From Candidatus Opitulatrix cubana (lineage in GTDB: Bacteria > Actinomycetota > Actinomycetes > Actinomycetales > Bifidobacteriaceae): a stretch of DNA of 6,487 nt. The translations under genes and the position numbers were made by a program. The notes below the pieces were generated by a model. It ran no database searches. It saw nothing but the letters and a program-made list of their open reading frames with translations, and was not told the origin of the DNA. Every line of letters starts with the position of its first letter. Within the stretch, counting starts at the first letter, position 1. Positions 1 to 5,997 of the stretch are shown here, one piece after another. The DNA is taken from contig JAITBJ010000012.1 in assembly GCA_031283665.1 (NCBI GenBank), forward strand, positions 1 through 6,487, in the 5' to 3' direction.

Positions 1-12
1 AGATTTTGTCAT
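1..12 (-). CDS. Possible start of a leftward gene, cut by the window edge
   Basis: Only four codons (ATG ACA AAA TCT, read leftward from base 12) are visible, so no product can be named. The only support is positional. The ATG sits exactly six bases downstream of a TGn-extended -10 box (TGT TAGACT), the same arrangement seen at def, cycA and the 60-residue membrane gene. If real, it is divergent from def and its coding sequence continues beyond the left edge. Chance ATGs are common in such AT-rich DNA, so this is tentative. Confidence 0.3.
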
Positions 13-18
13 ATATAT

Positions 19-27
19 AGTCTAACA
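19..27 (-). promoter_or_regulatory. Putative extended -10 promoter of the left-edge gene
   Basis: Read leftward, TGT TAGACT is a TGn-extended -10 box. It is followed by six bases (ATATAT) and an ATG at base 12, which would give a leaderless transcript. No well-spaced -35 is evident: TTTACA (39-44) is only 14 bases away. Confidence 0.35.
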
Positions 28-80
28 TAACAACAAAATGTAAACTCTTTTATCTGTTTACTCTTACCCTTTTCAAAATA

Positions 81-89
81 TGATATTAT
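81..89 (+). promoter_or_regulatory. Putative extended -10 promoter of def
   Basis: TGA TATTAT forms a TGn-extended -10. Six bases (AAATGT) separate it from the def ATG at 96, so transcription would start at or next to the start codon. An overlapping alternative is TATGAT (79-84), with a weak -35 TTTACT (57-62) at a 16-base spacing. There is no purine-rich Shine-Dalgarno sequence before the ATG, which fits leaderless initiation. Confidence 0.5.
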
Positions 90-95
90 AAATGT

Positions 96-593
96 ATGAC
101 AGTGAGAAAGATTCGTATATTAGGTGATCCTGTTTTGAGAACGCCGTGTGAAAAAATTACTAAAATAGATGATAACGTAAAACAGCTTATTCAGGACTTA
201 ATAGACACTACTAATATGGAGGGCAGAGCAGGTGTAGCAGCTAACCAAATTGGTGCAGGTCTTGCTGCATTTAGTCTAAATATAAATGGAGAAATTGACT
301 ATATTATAAATCCAAAAATCACTAAACTCTCAAAAGAATTGCAAACTGATATAGAGGAGGGTTGCTTATCTATTCCCGAAAAATGGTTTATAACTGTAAG
401 GGCTGAAAGGGCTCGCTGCGAGGGAATAGATTTAGATGGAAAGAAAAAAGTGATTGAGGGTGATGGCCTTTTAGCTCGTGCACTCCAGCATGAGTGTGAT
501 CATTTAGATGGATTTTTATATATTGACCGATTAAAAGGTACAGAAAAGCGCAAAATGAGAACAGAGCTTTTCAAAAATAAACCACTTAATTAA
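96..593 (+). CDS. def: Peptide deformylase
   Basis: Cytoplasmic metallohydrolase that removes the N-formyl group from the initiator methionine of nascent proteins. All three family motifs are visible. Motif 1 is AGVAANQIG (residues 45-53). Motif 2 is EEGCLS (87-92), giving metal ligand Cys90. Motif 3 is QHECDH (131-136), giving ligands His132 and His136 and the catalytic acid/base Glu133. The 165-residue length is normal. In motif 1 (GxGxAAxQ) the first glycine is replaced by Arg44. The EGR-AGVAANQ and IDLDG segments resemble the deformylases I remember from actinobacteria. The ATG at 96 is preferred because a -10 box lies six bases upstream and no ribosome binding site is present. An ATG at 92 is out of frame and soon meets a stop. 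No formyltransferase gene adjoins it, and it converges with ychF, leaving only 12 bases between the stop codons. The identification is very secure. Confidence 0.96.
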   Translation: MTVRKIRILGDPVLRTPCEKITKIDDNVKQLIQDLIDTTNMEGRAGVAANQIGAGLAAFSLNINGEIDYIINPKITKLSKELQTDIEEGCLSIPEKWFITVRAERARCEGIDLDGKKKVIEGDGLLARALQHECDHLDGFLYIDRLKGTEKRKMRTELFKNKPLN

Positions 594-605
594 AAAACCT
601 AACAA

Positions 606-1691
606 CTAATTAGAAAATCTGAATTCGACCACATCATCTTTTTGCATAATATAATCTTTGCCCTCCATACGAACTTTTCCTGCATCGCGGGCTGCATGAA
701 GAGAGCCAAAAGCAATTAAATCAGAATAAGAAACTATTTCAGCTTTTATAAAGCCTTTTTCAAAATCTGTATGAATTACGCCTGCAGCTTTTGGAGCAGT
801 CCATCCTTTTTTTATCTCCCACGCTCTAACCTCTTTTTCGCCAGCAGTTAAAAAAGTTTGAAGCCCTAAAACAGAAAAACCCATTTTAGCTAGTTTATCT
901 AATCCAGACTCATCTTGCCCAGACATTTTTAACATTTCAAGAGCATCTGCTTCGCTCAAATCAACTAATTCAGATTCAAATTGTGCATCTAAAAATATAC
1001 AGTTTTTGCTGTCTACAATTTTTTCTAATTGAGAGAGTTTATCTTTATCTGATAAAAGCTTCTCATCAACATTAAATACATATATAAACGGTTTAGTGGT
1101 TAAAAGCTGCAAATCGCGAATTACTTCCAAATCTATTTTTTTATCAGTTTGCGCTTTTGATAAAAGAACGCCTTGCTCTAATAAACTTTTTGCATTTAGT
1201 ATTTCATTATAATAGTCTTTTTCAATTTTGCCACCTCGCAGCTCTTTATCTAAACGAGGCATAGCATTTTCTAGCGTTTGCAAATCTGCTAAAATAAGTT
1301 CATAATTTATAATTTCAATATCGTCATTTGGGTCCACTTTACCTGAAACATGAATTATGTCATCATTTTCAAACGCTCTTACCACTTGGCATATAGCATC
1401 AGTTTCTCTAATGTTTGCTAAAAACTTATTTCCTAAACCCTCACCCTGTGAAGCGCCTTTCACAATTCCTGCTATATCTACAAAAGTGACTGTGGAATGA
1501 ATCACTTTTTCAGGTTTGAAAATATCGGCCAACTTTTCAAGACGGGGATCTGGCAAATCCACGATTCCTATATTTGGATCAATTGTAGCAAAAGCATAGT
1601 TCTCCGCAAGCACTTTCTGATGAGTTAAAGCATTGAAAAGCGTGGATTTGCCAACATTTGGCAGGCCTACAATGCCTATATTTAAAGACAT
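606..1691 (-). CDS. ychF: YchF/OLA1-family redox- and ribosome-associated ATPase
   Basis: Member of the Obg-related TRAFAC family. YchF/OLA1 proteins bind and hydrolyse ATP rather than GTP, associate with the ribosome and have been linked to stress responses. Visible motifs are the P-loop GLPNVGKST (residues 9-17), the G3 motif DIAG (72-75) followed by IVKGAS, and NVDE (207-210) in place of the GTPase NKxD. That substitution is the known basis of relaxed, ATP-preferring nucleotide specificity. A coiled-coil insertion spans roughly 130-200 and a TGS domain about 276-360, with the conserved C-terminal end DDVVEFRF. The 361-residue length matches the family (about 363). The start ATG lies inside the end of the upstream 60-residue gene (10-base overlap). 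AAAGGA (1698-1703), six bases before the ATG, is a usable Shine-Dalgarno, so this start probably relies on coupling or SD initiation and not on its own promoter. Confidence 0.96.
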   Translation of the reverse strand: MSLNIGIVGLPNVGKSTLFNALTHQKVLAENYAFATIDPNIGIVDLPDPRLEKLADIFKPEKVIHSTVTFVDIAGIVKGASQGEGLGNKFLANIRETDAICQVVRAFENDDIIHVSGKVDPNDDIEIINYELILADLQTLENAMPRLDKELRGGKIEKDYYNEILNAKSLLEQGVLLSKAQTDKKIDLEVIRDLQLLTTKPFIYVFNVDEKLLSDKDKLSQLEKIVDSKNCIFLDAQFESELVDLSEADALEMLKMSGQDESGLDKLAKMGFSVLGLQTFLTAGEKEVRAWEIKKGWTAPKAAGVIHTDFEKGFIKAEIVSYSDLIAFGSLHAARDAGKVRMEGKDYIMQKDDVVEFRFSN

Positions 1692-1864
1692 ATTATATCC
1701 TTTGCATCAACCTGATCTGGGTCTATTTGTGTTTTGTGATTTGAAAAATTGTGCGGAAAAATATTTTTTCCTCCATGAAGAATTCTATAAATCAATGTTG
1801 GTGTTAAAAATGCAAAAATCACAACACCTGTAAATAATAGAATTAAACCAGTACCAAACTCCAT
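1682..1864 (-). CDS. Small single-pass membrane protein of unknown function
   Basis: A 60-residue protein I do not recognise. Residues about 6-27 form one hydrophobic segment (LILLFTGVVIFAFLTPTLIY), followed by a basic and polar tail rich in His, Asn, Lys and Asp. By the positive-inside rule the tail is probably cytoplasmic. Three things suggest a real gene. An extended -10 box sits six bases before the ATG. Its stop codon overlaps the ychF start (ATGTCTTTAA shared, 10 bases), a usual translational-coupling arrangement. The ychF ribosome binding site lies inside its coding sequence. It starts 25 bases after the cycA stop, so it may also be read from the cycA transcript. It could be a conserved small protein or mainly a leader whose translation helps ychF. 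No enzymatic motif is visible. Confidence 0.65.
   Translation of the reverse strand: MEFGTGLILLFTGVVIFAFLTPTLIYRILHGGKNIFPHNFSNHKTQIDPDQVDAKDIICL
1698..1703 (-). promoter_or_regulatory. Shine-Dalgarno site of ychF
   Basis: Read leftward, AAAGGA lies six bases before the ychF ATG, within the last codons of the 60-residue upstream gene. It is the only clear Shine-Dalgarno found at the gene starts checked here. ychF is also the only start not preceded by a -10 box at leaderless distance, consistent with translation from a longer mRNA. Confidence 0.6.
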
Positions 1865-1870
1865 ATATTT

Positions 1871-1879
1871 ATATTAGCA
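1871..1879 (-). promoter_or_regulatory. Putative extended -10 promoter of the 60-residue gene and ychF
   Basis: Read leftward, TGC TAATAT is a TGn-extended -10 followed by six bases (AAATAT) and the ATG at 1864. It lies in the 25-base gap after cycA. It would make a leaderless mRNA for the small membrane protein and carry ychF as second gene. No good -35 is seen. Confidence 0.45.
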
Positions 1880-1889
1880 TATTTTATAT

Positions 1890-3323
1890 TTACAATTTTT
1901 CTACATGCTCTTTATTTGCAATTAGCACTTTGTACAAAATAAGAAGCAAAATAAGTGTGAACGCAGCAAGAATAATTCCTATACGAGGCACGCTATCAAA
2001 AAACATAATAATTATGATTGCAGCAAAAAAGCATATTACCAAAATTGAAAGAGGCTTTGCGAAACGAACGGGGAAAATAGAGCTTTTGTGCTTCGCAGGA
2101 TATTTTTTCAAATAAGATAAATATGAAAAAAGCAAAAATATCCAAACTGTTAAAATGCAGCCTGTAGCCCATGATGCAAAAATTGTAAAGGCATCCATTG
2201 GTGAAGAGGTAAACGTTACTAGCACCACCGGAATAAGAATTATTATCATAGAGAAAAACAAACCTTTCAAAGGCACTTTATGCTTTGAAAGTTCTGAAAA
2301 TCTTTTCATAGCGTGCCCGTCTCGAGCAAGTCCGTAAAGCATTCTAGATGTGGAATATAAACCTGAATTTGCACCACTGACTGCGGCTGTAATCAAAACA
2401 AAAGTCATAACAGCCGGAGCAGCAGGAATGCCTATTGTAGAAAATATGCCTACAAAAGGGCTGCCTGAATTTGAAATTGTGTCCCATGGAACCACACATA
2501 AAATCACAAATATGGCGCCGATATAAAAAATTGCTATTCTCACTGGAATAGAGTTTATCGCCTTTGGAAGAGTTTTTTCAGGATCTTTTGTTTCAGCTGC
2601 TGCCATACCAACAGTTTCCACTCCTGTATACGCTAAAAACGCTAATTGAAATCCGAATATAAACCCTGTGAACCCTTTTGGAAAAAATCCACCTTTGTCC
2701 CACAAATTAGCTATATTAGAAGAAAGCTCCCTGCTCACACCATTATCAAACTCATAAGAATATGTTTTGCCACTAAATATCAAATAAAATCCTACAATTA
2801 TCAAAAGTGATATAGCAACGATTTTTATAAGGGAGAGCCAAAACTCTAATTCGCCAAAAAGCTTTACTGCTATAGAGTTTAAAATGAAAATCAAAAAAAC
2901 TACTGCCACGCCTGGAACCCATAGGGGCATTTCAGGGAAAAACGGCTTGAGATAAACACTCACTGCCACTGCATCTTGCATACCTGTGACTATCCAAAAT
3001 GCCCAATACATCCAGCCAACCATAAATCCTGCGCTATGTGATAAATAATGAGTGGCCACATCTTTTAAAGATCTAAAATGCAAATTGCTTAAAATCATTT
3101 CACCAAGTATTCTCATAGCTACAAATGTGACTGCGCCGCCAAGCAAATATGCAAGAATTATTGAGGGACCTGCTGTGGAAATAGTTTTTTGCGATCCTAA
3201 AAATAGCGATGTGCCTATAGTTCCGCCAATTGCGATTAACTGCAGATGTCTATTTGTAAGACCTCTTTGCAGTTCGCCATCTGGATTAGTTTTTATATCT
3301 TTATTAGTTTTTATTCTTTGCAT
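1890..3323 (-). CDS. cycA: APC-superfamily amino acid permease, CycA-like
   Basis: Integral inner-membrane proton-coupled amino acid importer of the AAT family (PF00324). The N-terminal RGLTNRHLQLIAIGGTIGTS stretch (residues 20-39) continues into SLFLGSQKTISTAGPS (39-54), the typical TM1 substrate-binding region. AAETKDPEKTLPKAINSIP (242-260) is the conserved cytoplasmic loop. SGANSGLYSTSRMLYGLARDG (316-336) is the conserved segment before a late helix. About 12 hydrophobic segments are apparent and 477 residues is a normal length. Many stretches match my memory of E. coli CycA (D-serine/D-alanine/glycine transporter), for example NLWDKGGFFPKGFTGF and the KxFGExEFW motif near residues 154-161. 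Substrate cannot be fixed from sequence alone, and related ProY-, AroP- or LysP-like specificities remain possible. An extended -10 box is placed six bases before the ATG, immediately after the xerD stop. Confidence 0.88.
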   Translation of the reverse strand: MQRIKTNKDIKTNPDGELQRGLTNRHLQLIAIGGTIGTSLFLGSQKTISTAGPSIILAYLLGGAVTFVAMRILGEMILSNLHFRSLKDVATHYLSHSAGFMVGWMYWAFWIVTGMQDAVAVSVYLKPFFPEMPLWVPGVAVVFLIFILNSIAVKLFGELEFWLSLIKIVAISLLIIVGFYLIFSGKTYSYEFDNGVSRELSSNIANLWDKGGFFPKGFTGFIFGFQLAFLAYTGVETVGMAAAETKDPEKTLPKAINSIPVRIAIFYIGAIFVILCVVPWDTISNSGSPFVGIFSTIGIPAAPAVMTFVLITAAVSGANSGLYSTSRMLYGLARDGHAMKRFSELSKHKVPLKGLFFSMIIILIPVVLVTFTSSPMDAFTIFASWATGCILTVWIFLLFSYLSYLKKYPAKHKSSIFPVRFAKPLSILVICFFAAIIIIMFFDSVPRIGIILAAFTLILLLILYKVLIANKEHVEKL

Positions 3324-3329
3324 ATATTT

Positions 3330-3338
3330 AGTATATCA
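3330..3338 (-). promoter_or_regulatory. Putative extended -10 promoter of cycA
   Basis: Read leftward, TGA TATACT is a near-consensus TGn-extended -10 followed by six bases (AAATAT) and the cycA ATG at 3323, giving a leaderless mRNA. It fills most of the 31-base gap after the xerD stop, so cycA can be transcribed independently of xerD. The six-base spacer AAATAT is identical to the one before the 60-residue gene. Confidence 0.55.
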
Positions 3339-3354
3339 AAAATTATAGAACAAG

Positions 3355-4335
3355 CTATAAAGCACGAGGATGATTGAGAATATAAACTTCCTTTAGAGTA
3401 TCAGGAGAAATATGAGTGTAGATTTGAGTAGTAGACACACTTGAATGGCCAAGCAGCTCTTGAACAATTCTAATGTCTGCTCCACCTTGTAAAAGATGTG
3501 ATGCAAAAGAGTGCCGAAGTGTATGCGGCGATATATTTTTTATGCCTGCCACAAGCCCCGCAGATTGCAAAATCTCCCAAATAGTTTGCCGCGAAATTGG
3601 TTTTCCTCTTTTGTTCAGAAAAAGTGCGGGGCTTGCTACATTTTGTGCTGGGGTTTTTACTGATGTGTTAATTTTTGAAGCAAAATGCGGTCGTGATTTT
3701 GTTAAATAATCTGATAAGGCTTTTTTTGCAAAACTTCCTATAGGAACTATACGGGTTTTGCTCCCTTTTCCAGTTAGCTTTATATAATCCACTTCAAAGT
3801 CTATATCGTCAACGGCTAGATTCACAACTTCAGAAACTCTTGCACCTGTAGAATATAAAAACTCTAAAAGAGCTTTATCTCTTATTCCAGCAGGCGTTTT
3901 ATTCTGATTTACTATTTTCAAAAGATTTTCCACTTCCCCAATTGAGAGTGCGTGCGGTAAGGATTTAGGCAATTTTGGAGAAGCAATAAGTTCCGCAGGA
4001 TTTTGATTTGTATACCCCTCTTCAAGAGCAAACTTATGATACGCTCTAATGGATGAGACTAGCCGCGCCACTGATTTTGCCTCATATTTTTTTGGATCAG
4101 TTGATTTTTTCTCATGAGTGGTCCTTGTCATTTTTACTTTTTTTGACGAGATAAAAATAAGAAACTTTTCAATAGTTGCTTCACTAATTTGATTTATTTC
4201 AGATATACCATTTTTATGTAAATACTCAAAATACTTTTCTAAATCACTTTTATATGCAGAAACCGAGTTTTTAGATAGAGCTTTTTCTGCAGTCAGAAAT
4301 GATAAAAACTGGTTAGAAACTGACATTAACTCCAC
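3355..4335 (-). CDS. xerD: Tyrosine recombinase, XerD-like (XerC/XerD family)
   Basis: Cytoplasmic site-specific recombinase that, with its partner, resolves chromosome dimers at dif. The N-terminal SAM-like core-binding domain covers about residues 6-112 and the catalytic domain about 128-320. The full catalytic set is present: Arg166 (GARVSE), Lys190 (TGKGSKTR), His271 and Arg274 (PHTLRHSFA), His297 (LGHSS) and nucleophile Tyr306 (QIYTH). The C-terminal LKEVYILNHPRAL is typical of chromosomal Xer proteins and not of phage integrases. XerD is favoured over XerC by this tail, but not decisively. At 326 residues it is about 28 longer than classic Xer. The excess lies in a Lys/Thr-rich insert (about 64-86) and a loop at about 217-236. 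The start is taken as GTG at 4335 because a -10 TATACT ends six bases before it. The in-frame ATG at 4326 has only GGAG three bases away, which is too close for a normal ribosome binding site. Confidence 0.9.
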   Translation of the reverse strand: MELMSVSNQFLSFLTAEKALSKNSVSAYKSDLEKYFEYLHKNGISEINQISEATIEKFLIFISSKKVKMTRTTHEKKSTDPKKYEAKSVARLVSSIRAYHKFALEEGYTNQNPAELIASPKLPKSLPHALSIGEVENLLKIVNQNKTPAGIRDKALLEFLYSTGARVSEVVNLAVDDIDFEVDYIKLTGKGSKTRIVPIGSFAKKALSDYLTKSRPHFASKINTSVKTPAQNVASPALFLNKRGKPISRQTIWEILQSAGLVAGIKNISPHTLRHSFASHLLQGGADIRIVQELLGHSSVSTTQIYTHISPDTLKEVYILNHPRAL

Positions 4336-4341
4336 AAAAAT

Positions 4342-4347
4342 AGTATA
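4342..4347 (-). promoter_or_regulatory. Putative -10 box of xerD, half of a bidirectional promoter
   Basis: Read leftward, TATACT is followed by six bases (ATTTTT) and the GTG at 4335. It overlaps by two bases the rightward -10 of the DUF2142 gene, together forming the 10-bp palindrome AGTATATACT. No TGn extension or convincing -35 is seen. Confidence 0.5.
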
Positions 4348-4351
4348 TACT
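4346..4351 (+). promoter_or_regulatory. Putative -10 box of the DUF2142 gene
   Basis: TATACT is followed by seven bases (TAAAATA) and the ATG at 4359, again giving a nearly leaderless transcript. A -35-like CTGACA (4320-4325) matches five of six consensus bases, but the 20-base spacer is longer than optimal. The box shares the palindrome AGTATATACT with the divergent xerD promoter. Confidence 0.5.
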
Positions 4352-4358
4352 TAAAATA

Positions 4359-5843
4359 ATGAAAAATACTGTAAATCCAATTGCTAAATATACGAAAAAA
4401 CTCTTAGCACCTGCAAATCTTTTTGTGATTTTGGCACTAATTGCCGGGGTTTTCTTTATTATTTTAACACCTCCTGGCACAAATGATGATGAGCCCACTC
4501 ATTATATAAGAGTGCAACAAATAGCAAACGGTCAGATTTTTAATGATATAGCACCGTATCCTATTTATGAGCAGGATACACGAGCAGATAACGACCGCTT
4601 AATAGGATTCGGGCCTATAGATAAAAACGCTTATAATTTCATAAAGTCATATAAATTTGGCGAAAAGTATTCACTGCCATTTGATAAAATACTTCCAAAT
4701 AACCAACGCTATCATTCTTCAAACATTATAACTCAAACAGCTGGACAAGCCACTCCTAATTCCCCTTTTGCATATATACCACTAATTGCTGGCGTGAAAA
4801 TTGCCGAAGTTTTTCAACTTTCACTATTAAATGAGTTTATGCTGGCTAAACTTTTGCAGCTGCTCGTTTGCGTTTTACTAATATATATAAGTATCAAAAC
4901 TCTTCCGAGAGGAAAATGGGTGCTATTTGCATTATCAGTTTTGCCTATCACCGTCGTTCAGTTCGCAGCTTTTTCTCATGATGGATTAACTTACTGTTTT
5001 GCAGCTTTGCTTTTCTCATACATTTATAAAATAATTTACGAACAGAAAAAATTAGAATTGCAAAATTATTTTATTTTGCCGCTGTTAGCCATTTGCCTAG
5101 GTGGAATGAAAATGACATATTTTCCTATAGCAGCTTTGGGCATTTTAATACCTATTCTAAATAAAAACTGGCACAATTGGAAAGGGTGGATTCTCACATT
5201 AGCATCATTTATCACATCAAGTGCTGTATGCACTTTTTTAACTCTAAAAGTTAGCAAAGTAAATCCAGATATTACTATTTTCACAGAAAGCAGAATTAAT
5301 CCAGATATGCAGCTTTCTACTATAATGCATAATCCACTTTATTTTGTGAGAGCAGCTTTTAATTCCATATTTTTTCAGATTCCAGAACCTGGAGCATATT
5401 TGCATGCTCGTCAGCAGCTAACTTTATTCGGGGTAATTAGTGGAGATAGGCTTTTGCTCCAACCTTGGTTTATGCTATCAAGCATTTTATCTGTGACATT
5501 TGCAATTGTTATAACTACTACAAAAAAGCCGCTTTTAGTGATAAACAGTTTTCAGAAAAAAATGTTTACTGCTGCAAGATATTTAATTCCTCTTGCATGT
5601 CTTACGCTGATTTATCTAACACTTTATTTAGCGATTACGCCTGTGAGAGAGGGGTATATTTGGGGAGTGCAAACGCGCTATTGGCTTCCGTTTTTGCCGC
5701 TACTTTTAATTCCACAATTTGCCTATATTAAATTAGATGAGAAAATTATAAAGCATTTGCAAACTGCTATGATTTTATTGAGTGTGATTTCTCTTTTGGA
5801 TGCAGTATATAGTACCGGTCTTCAAACCTTTATAGATTTGTAA
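4359..5843 (+). CDS. DUF2142-family polytopic membrane protein
   Basis: A 494-residue membrane protein with about 11-12 hydrophobic segments. The first is at residues 20-38, then a large polar, probably extracytoplasmic, loop at about 40-155, then the remaining helices. The features fit DUF2142, a family resembling GT-C glycosyltransferases and often found with cell-surface polysaccharide genes. They are the acidic DDEPTH motif (43-48) after the first helix, where GT-C enzymes carry an acidic catalytic or metal-binding motif, then LP..VVQFAAFSHDG (194-209), the short helical pair around Lys251 (GGMKMTYFP) and the late GVQTRYWLP motif (436-444). A role in transferring sugars from a lipid carrier at the outer membrane face is inference from family resemblance, and the substrate is unknown. 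It stands alone, divergent from xerD, with no glycan genes adjacent in this window. There is no Shine-Dalgarno before the ATG, and a -10 box lies seven bases upstream. Confidence 0.85.
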   Translation: MKNTVNPIAKYTKKLLAPANLFVILALIAGVFFIILTPPGTNDDEPTHYIRVQQIANGQIFNDIAPYPIYEQDTRADNDRLIGFGPIDKNAYNFIKSYKFGEKYSLPFDKILPNNQRYHSSNIITQTAGQATPNSPFAYIPLIAGVKIAEVFQLSLLNEFMLAKLLQLLVCVLLIYISIKTLPRGKWVLFALSVLPITVVQFAAFSHDGLTYCFAALLFSYIYKIIYEQKKLELQNYFILPLLAICLGGMKMTYFPIAALGILIPILNKNWHNWKGWILTLASFITSSAVCTFLTLKVSKVNPDITIFTESRINPDMQLSTIMHNPLYFVRAAFNSIFFQIPEPGAYLHARQQLTLFGVISGDRLLLQPWFMLSSILSVTFAIVITTTKKPLLVINSFQKKMFTAARYLIPLACLTLIYLTLYLAITPVREGYIWGVQTRYWLPFLPLLLIPQFAYIKLDEKIIKHLQTAMILLSVISLLDAVYSTGLQTFIDL

Positions 5844-5862
5844 TTAGTTTAAGGCGTAAAAT

Positions 5863-5922
5863 TGGGCGACCTTGTTATTAGATGGAGACATTGTTAATAG
5901 GTGGGCAACCTTGTTGATAACT
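5863..5922. repeat. Three degenerate ~20-bp tandem units echoing the tRNA-His 3' end
   Basis: Units begin with TGG at 5863, 5883 and 5902 (lengths 20, 19 and 21). A fourth TGGGCGAC at 5923-5930 is the 3' acceptor strand of tRNA-His read on the plus strand. TTGGGCGAC is identical at 5862-5870 and 5922-5930, exactly 60 bases apart. ACCTTGTT is identical at 5869-5876 and 5908-5915. Read in the tRNA direction, each unit approximates AACAAGGTYGCCCA plus a variable AT-rich part. The stretch fills the gap between the DUF2142 stop and the tRNA, and no terminator-like hairpin is visible in it. Confidence 0.6.
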
Positions 5923-5924
5923 TG

Positions 5925-5997
5925 GGCGACTGACGGGATTCGAACCCGCGACAACTTGAACCACAATCAAGTGCTCTACCACTGAACTACAGCCGCC
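5925..5997 (-). tRNA. tRNA-His (anticodon GTG)
   Basis: The leftward strand folds as a complete cloverleaf. The seven-base acceptor GCGGCTG pairs with CAGTCGC (one G-U). U8 and A9 are present. The D-arm is GTTC/GAGC. The anticodon stem CTTGA/TCAAG encloses loop TTGTGGT with anticodon GTG. The T-arm is GCGGG/CCCGT with loop TTCGAAT. An extra encoded G at position -1 opposite discriminator C73 is the hallmark identity element of tRNA-His, confirming the assignment. The genomic sequence after C73 is CAA, so the 3' CCA is not encoded and must be added by nucleotidyltransferase. The gene follows the ABC ATPase gene on the same strand by 28 bases. Confidence 0.97.

Noticed and set aside
92..94. ATG four bases upstream of the def start
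   Set aside because: It is out of frame with the deformylase and reaches a stop after about a dozen codons.
586..613. Bidirectional terminator between def and ychF (TTAATTAA and CTAATTAG)
   Set aside because: Only six weak A-T pairs around a 14-base loop, and TAATTA is self-complementary by nature. This is not enough to call a terminator.
1633..3709. Several open frames of 60-98 codons antisense to or in other frames of ychF, cycA and xerD
   Set aside because: They overlie well-supported conserved genes, have no recognisable domains and encode compositions expected from reading those genes in the wrong frame.
3355..4335. The recombinase as an integrase of a mobile element
   Set aside because: The sequence ends in the HPRAL tail of chromosomal Xer proteins, and no att repeats, excisionase or cargo genes surround it.
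4313..5731. Short open frames inside or opposite the DUF2142 gene (4313-4498, 5066-5284, 5465-5731)
   Set aside because: They are shadows of the 494-residue protein, with no independent start signal or domain.
5863..5960. Open plus-strand frame through the repeats into the antisense of tRNA-His
   Set aside because: The unit lengths of 20, 19 and 21 are not codon periodic, and antisense-tRNA peptides are a common annotation artefact.
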